From Holophagae bacterium (lineage in GTDB: Bacteria; Acidobacteriota; Thermoanaerobaculia; Thermoanaerobaculales; Sulfomarinibacteraceae), in contig JAUWTC010000036.1 in NCBI GenBank assembly GCA_030609785.1, positions 1-11,324 of the forward strand: 11,324 nucleotides of DNA. The letters run 5' to 3'. The position numbers were made by a program, and so were the translations under genes. Position 1 is the stretch's first letter. Each line of letters opens with the position of its first letter. Below, piece after piece: positions 7,599-11,324 of the stretch. The notes beneath the pieces were generated by a model. It searched no databases. It saw only the letters and a list, made by a program, of their open reading frames with translations, and was not told the origin of the DNA.

Positions 7599-9436
7599 TG
7601 AAGCGTTCGCTCCTGGTTGTTTGTGCGCTTTTTTCTGCCCTGGGAGCCAATGCGGCGACCATCGCCGAGCGCAGCATCGAATACCAACTCTCGGACTCCG
7701 GGATGCGGGAGCACGCTCAAATTCAGGTCGAGATTGAAGAGTCGGGGGATCTCCTCGCCTGGAGTGAGTATTCGATTTTCATCGATGATCATATCGAGCT
7801 GTTGTCAGCCTCGATCAAGGTTGTCGGTGCCGATGGTGATACGGTCGATTCAGTCAAGAAGAGGGACCTCCGAGAAGAGACCTCGGTCGGTTTTGGCCTT
7901 CATTCGTCGACGACCGCGATGGTTGCCGACCTGCCGACGTTGTCACTCGGCGATCGGATCTTCATCGACTTCGTTCGAATGCACGAACCGCTGTTCCTGG
8001 CCGACTGGGAACCGATCCTACTTGATACCCCCCAGAAGAACCTCAGCATCAGGATTTCCGGAGGAGGGCAGAGGTTTCGGTGGCAGCTGCGTCGTGGCGA
8101 CGGGTTGGTCGAGATCAAAGAAACCGAAAGTGGCGTTCACTGCTGGGGTCGAGATCTCCCGAGGAAAAAGCCTCGGGATGGTGCGGGTGACACACTTTCG
8201 GTCGGTCCTGCCCTGGTGTGGGCCTGGGGGCAGTCGGCCGATTGGGCCGGGGTTGCGGAGCGGTATGCGGAATTGACCGAGGATGTCAGTCGAGGGACGG
8301 ATCGAATTCGGCAGTTGGTGGAGGGCGAGACCGCGGACCTCGATGCTACTCGGGAGAAGGTACTCGCGCTGGCGGACTACGCCCGGCTCAAGGTTCGGTA
8401 CGAAGCGGTCGAGATTGGGGTTGGCGGATGGATTCCGACCCCCGCTGATGAGGTGCTGGATCGGGGCTGGGGTGACTGCAAAGACAAATCCGAATTCCTG
8501 AAAACCCTCCTGGAGGCCATTGGTCTCAAGGCGCATCTGGTGCTGATTCACAATGGGCGGTCCGCCATGCTCGACCCCATGTTCCCCTCCACTCTCGGGT
8601 TTAATCATTGCATTTTGGCGGTCGAGACCGAAGGGTTTGAGACCTTGCCGAGCGACCCGGTGATTGACGGCCTCTTGTTCCTCGATCCGACCTTTGATCG
8701 GGGGGTCGCCGAATGGCTCAGTCCATATATCCAGGGGCAGTGGGCCCTGGTCACGGACGCCGAAAACGGGCGACTGCTGAAGCTTCCGGTTCGTTTTTCC
8801 GAAGAGGGTCGAATGATGCGGGTCCAAGGGGGCATTGACGAAGAGGGCGCCTTCAGCGGTGCCGCCCAGGTATACATGACCGGCTTTCGGGCGGTGGGAT
8901 GGCTGCGTGATCAAGACAGTGAGGCCCCTGAACGCATCGAGGAAACCACGCGAAAGTATTTCCATCATGTGCTTCCGGGCATGACTCTGGGGAACGTCAC
9001 ATGGCGTGAGATCGAGGGTCCGGTTCCGGCCTTTGTCATCGAAGCGGTCATCTCCGACGATCGATTCGTTCGCAGTGGTCGGAGCCGCCGCCTGAGGTTT
9101 TCCTATCTCGACACCCTTCCGGAGAGCAGGGAACTCGACGATCGTGACGAACCGATGGTCGTCCTGCCCGGTATCAACCTGACCCAGTGGAACCTCGTCC
9201 TGCCCGAAGGTTGGTGTCCGCCAACGGCGGAACCCGCCAGCATCGGCAACTCCATCGGGTCGATTGACCAGACCGTCGAGGTCGACGAGGCGGGTCGCGT
9301 CGTCATTACCCGGAAAACCACTGTGCGCCGTTCTTGGATTGGAGTTGAGAGCTTCGAACACTTGAGAGAGTTGGCCAGCGCTGAGAATCGACTGAGCCGG
9401 GGCAGTGTCCGGATAGAATGCCCTGAGGGCGGTTAA
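7598..9436 (+). CDS. Secreted DUF3857 / transglutaminase-like protein with intact Cys-His-Asp triad
   Basis: The 612-residue product begins with a signal peptide (MKRSLLVV to GANA|A, cleavage after about A19). A DUF3857 domain (about 22-185) contains LADLP-like MVADLPTLSLGDRIFIDF. The transglutaminase-like domain (about 235-390) has GWGDCKDKS with C294, GFNHCILAV with H337 and LFLDPTF with D363, which is the complete papain-like triad of the family. A beta-rich C-terminal region ends with SFEHLRELASAEN. Such enzymes are cysteine hydrolases or acyl-transferases; the substrate cannot be told from sequence. Its ATG overlaps the upstream TAA by one base (TAATG), and no Shine-Dalgarno sits at normal distance (GAGGA at 7572 is 21 bases away). 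Translation is thus likely coupled to the pseudoenzyme gene, which predicts roughly matched production and perhaps a complex. It ends 29 bp from a convergent gene. Confidence 0.9.
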   Translation: MKRSLLVVCALFSALGANAATIAERSIEYQLSDSGMREHAQIQVEIEESGDLLAWSEYSIFIDDHIELLSASIKVVGADGDTVDSVKKRDLREETSVGFGLHSSTTAMVADLPTLSLGDRIFIDFVRMHEPLFLADWEPILLDTPQKNLSIRISGGGQRFRWQLRRGDGLVEIKETESGVHCWGRDLPRKKPRDGAGDTLSVGPALVWAWGQSADWAGVAERYAELTEDVSRGTDRIRQLVEGETADLDATREKVLALADYARLKVRYEAVEIGVGGWIPTPADEVLDRGWGDCKDKSEFLKTLLEAIGLKAHLVLIHNGRSAMLDPMFPSTLGFNHCILAVETEGFETLPSDPVIDGLLFLDPTFDRGVAEWLSPYIQGQWALVTDAENGRLLKLPVRFSEEGRMMRVQGGIDEEGAFSGAAQVYMTGFRAVGWLRDQDSEAPERIEETTRKYFHHVLPGMTLGNVTWREIEGPVPAFVIEAVISDDRFVRSGRSRRLRFSYLDTLPESRELDDRDEPMVVLPGINLTQWNLVLPEGWCPPTAEPASIGNSIGSIDQTVEVDEAGRVVITRKTTVRRSWIGVESFEHLRELASAENRLSRGSVRIECPEGG

Positions 9437-9465
9437 ACCGAATACGAATCGCGTGATTGCCGGAC

Positions 9466-9993
9466 TTATCGAGGACTTCTCTTCGATTTCACCAAGGCCA
9501 TCATCCATTTGAGAATAGTACCGCGTTCAGAGGTTCCGATCTTCTCCATAACGCGGTCTCCGGCATCAACAAACTCCTTGAGATGGACCAATTGATCGAT
9601 GAACGACCGGGCATCGTCTCCGTGAAACTCACCGGAGGCAGCTAGGCAACGATTAAGGATGGCGAGAACCGGCTCAACTTCTCTTCGCTTGCGTTCCCGC
9701 ATGATGGAGCAGAAAACCTTCCAGGGGTCCTTTTCCCCGACGTAACTCTCCTTGCGTTCGCCCTTTGGAATCGTGCCTTTGGTGATACCCATGGTGACCA
9801 GTTCTTTGAGGGCTCCGTGAGCGCCCCCGCGGCTGATCGACAGCGAATCCATGATTTCATCGGTAGTCAGAGGTTTGTCGCTGATCATTAAAAGTGCGTG
9901 AATGCGTGCCACTGTTCGAGTCATGCCCCATGCCGGGCCGAGGGCGCCCCATTCGGCAATGAACTCGTCTTTGAAAAACTCCAATTTTTCCAT
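9466..9993 (-). CDS. GbsR/MarR-type winged-helix transcriptional regulator
   Basis: The 175-residue protein resembles the GbsR branch of MarR-like regulators. The N-terminus has EFIAEWGALGPAWGMTRTVA, followed by a winged helix at about residues 25-90: helix KPLTTDEIMDSLSIS, recognition helix SRGGAHGALKELVTMG and wing TIPKGERKESYVG. A helical C-terminal part (about 95-175) probably dimerises. It binds DNA in the cytoplasm and most likely controls itself and the divergent SDR gene, since the shared spacer has operator-like repeats. The start is ATG at 9993; a TTG immediately before it (9996) could add one residue. There is no Shine-Dalgarno, but a -10-like TACACT lies 8 bases upstream, so the mRNA may be leaderless. 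The effector is unknown. The stop is 29 bp from the convergent DUF3857 gene, with no hairpin seen between them. Confidence 0.85.
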   Translation of the reverse strand: MEKLEFFKDEFIAEWGALGPAWGMTRTVARIHALLMISDKPLTTDEIMDSLSISRGGAHGALKELVTMGITKGTIPKGERKESYVGEKDPWKVFCSIMRERKRREVEPVLAILNRCLAASGEFHGDDARSFIDQLVHLKEFVDAGDRVMEKIGTSERGTILKWMMALVKSKRSPR

Positions 9994-10001
9994 CAACGAC
10001 G

Positions 10002-10030
10002 AGTGTACGATGCGGAGGATCGATTTTCAC
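10002..10030 (-). promoter_or_regulatory. Candidate promoter of the regulator gene (leaderless)
   Basis: On the minus strand GTGAAA (10030-10025) and TACACT (10007-10002) are 17 bp apart, each matching the sigma70 consensus at 4 of 6 positions. Transcription would start about at the TTG/ATG start codons at 9996-9991. The -35 half overlaps the inverted repeat at 10024-10043, consistent with autoregulation. Confidence 0.35.
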
Positions 10031-10043
10031 GAATTTCTGAAAA
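10024..10043. promoter_or_regulatory. Operator-like inverted repeat TTTTCA-N8-TGAAAA
   Basis: TTTTCA (10024-10029) and TGAAAA (10038-10043) are perfect inverted half-sites separated by eight bases, a 20-bp site suited to a winged-helix dimer. More TTTTCA copies in direct orientation begin at 10053 and 10062. The site covers the proposed -35 of the regulator gene. Confidence 0.45.
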
Positions 10044-10068
10044 ATAAATTGCTTTTCAAAATTTTCAA

Positions 10069-10085
10069 TATAAACTGAAATTCAG
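10069..10085 (+). promoter_or_regulatory. Candidate -10 of the SDR gene with adjoining CTGAA-A-TTCAG palindrome
   Basis: TATAAA at 10069-10074 matches the -10 consensus at 5 of 6 positions but lacks a good -35 at 16-18 bp, as expected of a promoter needing an activator or otherwise weak. It is followed directly by CTGAA-A-TTCAG (10075-10085), a perfect palindrome around one base lying at the expected transcription start. Extended TTCAGAAA (10081-10088) is also the inverse of TTTCTGAA at 10034-10041. Confidence 0.4.
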
Positions 10086-10102
10086 AAAAGAACGGAACCG
10101 CT

Positions 10103-10108
10103 GGAGGG
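10103..10108 (+). promoter_or_regulatory. Ribosome binding site of the SDR gene
   Basis: GGAGGG stands three bases before ATG 10112 and supports this start; no alternative upstream start in frame has a comparable site. Confidence 0.75.
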
Positions 10109-10111
10109 TCA

Positions 10112-11047
10112 ATGAGAAACATCCACGCAGTTACAGGAGCATTTGGGTACTCCGGGAAGTACATCGCATCACGGTTGCTTGATGAAGGCCACGAGGTGAT
10201 TACGTTGACAGGGTCAATTGATCGCCAATCAAGGTTGTCAGAGAAGGTGAAGGCTATCCCGTACGACTTTGAGCACCCCGCCAGACTGGCCGAGGCTCTC
10301 GAATGCGTGTCCGTTCTCTATAACACCTACTGGGTAAGGTTCAACCACAAAGACTTCGATCACGCTGGAGCTGTGGCCAATAGCGAGGTTCTGTTTGATG
10401 CCGCCAGGAAGGCTGGGGTTCAGAGGGTGGTTCATGTCAGTATCACCAATCCATCTTTGGATTCGTCTTTGTCCTATTTTAGAGGGAAGGCCCAAGTGGA
10501 ACTCGCGTTGCAAGAGAGCGGCCTTTCATTCGCCATCCTCAGGCCGGCTGTCTTGTTCGGCAGAGAGGACATCCTGATCAACAACATCGCCTGGGTCTTG
10601 CGACGGCTTCCGGTCTTCGGTGTGTTCGGTGACGGTCAGTATCGCCTATGCCCCATTCACGTCGATGACTTGGCCGCTGCCGCCGTTGCCTTCGGAAAGG
10701 ACAGGAAGAATGTAGTGGTTGACGCCATCGGGCCGGAGACGTTTACGTATCGAGAGTTGGTAAAGGTGGTTGGAAAGACCATCGGTGTCAACAGACCGGT
10801 GGTGGGTGTGCCCGGTTGGCTCGGTTGGTTTGCGGGTTTGCTGATCGGCAGGATATATGGCGACGTGATGATCACCATGGACGAGGTCCGCGGCCTCTCA
10901 GCCGGCCTGCTTCACGTGGACTCAAAACCCCTCGGGTCCACCCACCTCACAGACTGGGTGCTCACCAATCGGGAGACTCTGGGAAAACGGTATACCAGTG
11001 AGCTGGCCAGGAGAAAAGATCTGGAGACAGCGTACCGAAGCAATTGA
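10112..11047 (+). CDS. Atypical SDR NAD(P)-binding oxidoreductase (NmrA/NDUFA9-like)
   Basis: The 311-residue product is a Rossmann-fold short-chain dehydrogenase/reductase-type protein, cytoplasmic by its lack of a signal peptide. The nucleotide-binding motif TGAFGYSG (residues 8-15) keeps the GxxGxxG spacing of extended and atypical SDRs, with GAFGYSG where most have GATGFIG. A YxxxK pair (Y122, K126 in SYFRGK) is present, so catalysis is possible. RPAVLFGRED and HVDDLAAAAV are typical of NAD-dependent epimerase and complex-I 39-kDa-like families. The C-terminal third (GWLGWFAGLLIG, about 232-243) is hydrophobic and may contact a membrane or a lipidic substrate; this is inference. It diverges from a GbsR-type regulator across a 118-bp AT-rich spacer, which suggests inducible expression. 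The substrate is not recognisable. A strong terminator follows. Confidence 0.85.
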   Translation: MRNIHAVTGAFGYSGKYIASRLLDEGHEVITLTGSIDRQSRLSEKVKAIPYDFEHPARLAEALECVSVLYNTYWVRFNHKDFDHAGAVANSEVLFDAARKAGVQRVVHVSITNPSLDSSLSYFRGKAQVELALQESGLSFAILRPAVLFGREDILINNIAWVLRRLPVFGVFGDGQYRLCPIHVDDLAAAAVAFGKDRKNVVVDAIGPETFTYRELVKVVGKTIGVNRPVVGVPGWLGWFAGLLIGRIYGDVMITMDEVRGLSAGLLHVDSKPLGSTHLTDWVLTNRETLGKRYTSELARRKDLETAYRSN

Positions 11048-11084
11048 CACTGGGGTAGAGTGTGCTCGGGAAAAGCGAGTCAAA

Positions 11085-11114
11085 AATACGCCCGGCGTCA
11101 CCGCCGGGCGTATT
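11085..11114. terminator. Bidirectional intrinsic terminator between convergent SDR and sucD genes
   Basis: AATACGCCCGGCG (11085-11097) and CGCCGGGCGTATT (11102-11114) form a perfect 13-bp stem with a TCAC loop. On the plus strand a T-rich tail follows (GTTCTCTATTTTGTT); on the minus strand the A-run at 11082-11086 gives a U-tract. It lies 37 bp after the SDR stop and 19 bp after the sucD stop, so it serves both genes. Confidence 0.9.
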
Positions 11115-11133
11115 GTTCTCTATTTTGTTGAAG

Positions 11134-11324
11134 CTACATTCCGGCCAGAGGCAGAGCATCCAAGAGATTCTTCATGGTGATGCCGATGTCGGCTGGGGTC
11201 GGGACGACGGCGATGCCGGCCTTCTCAAGGGCCTTCATCTTGTCGGCTGCGGTGCCCTTGCCGCCGGAGATGATCGCACCGGCGTGGCCCATACGGCGTC
11301 CCGGGGGCGCGGTCTGGCCGGCGA
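11134..11324 (-). CDS. sucD: Succinyl-CoA synthetase alpha subunit, C-terminal part (truncated by window edge)
   Basis: The last 62 full codons are visible; the stop is TAG at 11136-11134. The product joins succinyl-CoA to ADP/GDP phosphorylation in the citric acid cycle, as an alpha-beta complex in the cytoplasm. The segment [20 protein letters not shown] carries the phospho-histidine (His codon at 11286-11284, corresponding to the active-site His of the E. coli alpha subunit). The following [15 protein letters not shown] and [10 protein letters not shown] match the family's C-terminus. The 5' part, and presumably sucC, lie to the right of the window. It converges on the SDR gene and shares its terminator. 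Confidence 0.96.
   Translation of the reverse strand, partial: AGQTAPPGRRMGHAGAIISGGKGTAADKMKALEKAGIAVVPTPADIGITMKNLLDALPLAGM

Noticed and set aside
8018..9508. Long minus-strand open frame (496 codons) opposite the second DUF3857 gene
   Set aside because: Antisense shadow of a gene with an intact catalytic triad; the translation is low in recognisable structure and runs into the regulator gene.

Overview
The window looks like an ordinary chromosomal stretch from a GC-rich, Gram-negative-type bacterium. Three large secreted or envelope proteins with Sec signal peptides sit between housekeeping genes. The mix of a multidomain PGRP amidase of the 'xanthan lyase-like' type, DUF3857/transglutaminase proteins and a hexamer-repeat spacer suggests something like Acidobacteriota or a related phylum. 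That placement is inference from gene style only and no marker gene settles it.

Layout. (1) 2-1834 (+): the C-terminal part of an AddA/RecB-like UvrD-family helicase fused to a PD-(D/E)XK nuclease, truncated by the left edge. (2) 1835-2664: about 830 bp without a convincing gene. It holds a sigma70-like promoter candidate, two strong inverted repeats, a degenerate CCGCGA/CCGCGT hexamer array and an extended -10 candidate just before the next gene. (3) 2665-5508 (+): a secreted peptidoglycan-recognition-type N-acetylmuramoyl-L-alanine amidase with Ig-like, golvesin-like, FN3 and GATase1-like domains. (4) 5667-7598 and 7598-9436 (+): two paralogous DUF3857 plus transglutaminase-fold secreted proteins with overlapping stop and start codons. 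The first has lost the catalytic Cys and His; the second keeps Cys-His-Asp. (5) 9466-9993 (-): a GbsR/MarR-type regulator, divergent from 10112-11047 (+), an atypical SDR (NmrA/NDUFA9-like) oxidoreductase. The AT-rich spacer between them carries operator-like repeats and promoter candidates for both. (6) 11085-11114: a perfect bidirectional terminator hairpin. (7) 11134-11324 (-): the C-terminus of succinyl-CoA synthetase alpha subunit (SucD), truncated by the right edge.

How the genes may work together. The amidase and the two DUF3857 proteins are co-oriented and all exported, so they could form a cell-envelope module; only the two DUF3857 genes are clearly co-translated. The regulator and SDR form a separate unit, probably with the regulator controlling itself and the SDR. 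No CRISPR array, tRNA, rRNA, transposase or phage gene is visible. I did not find a clear-cut new defence or biosynthetic system. The strongest leads are the active/pseudoenzyme transglutaminase pair and the structured spacer at about 2059-2602.
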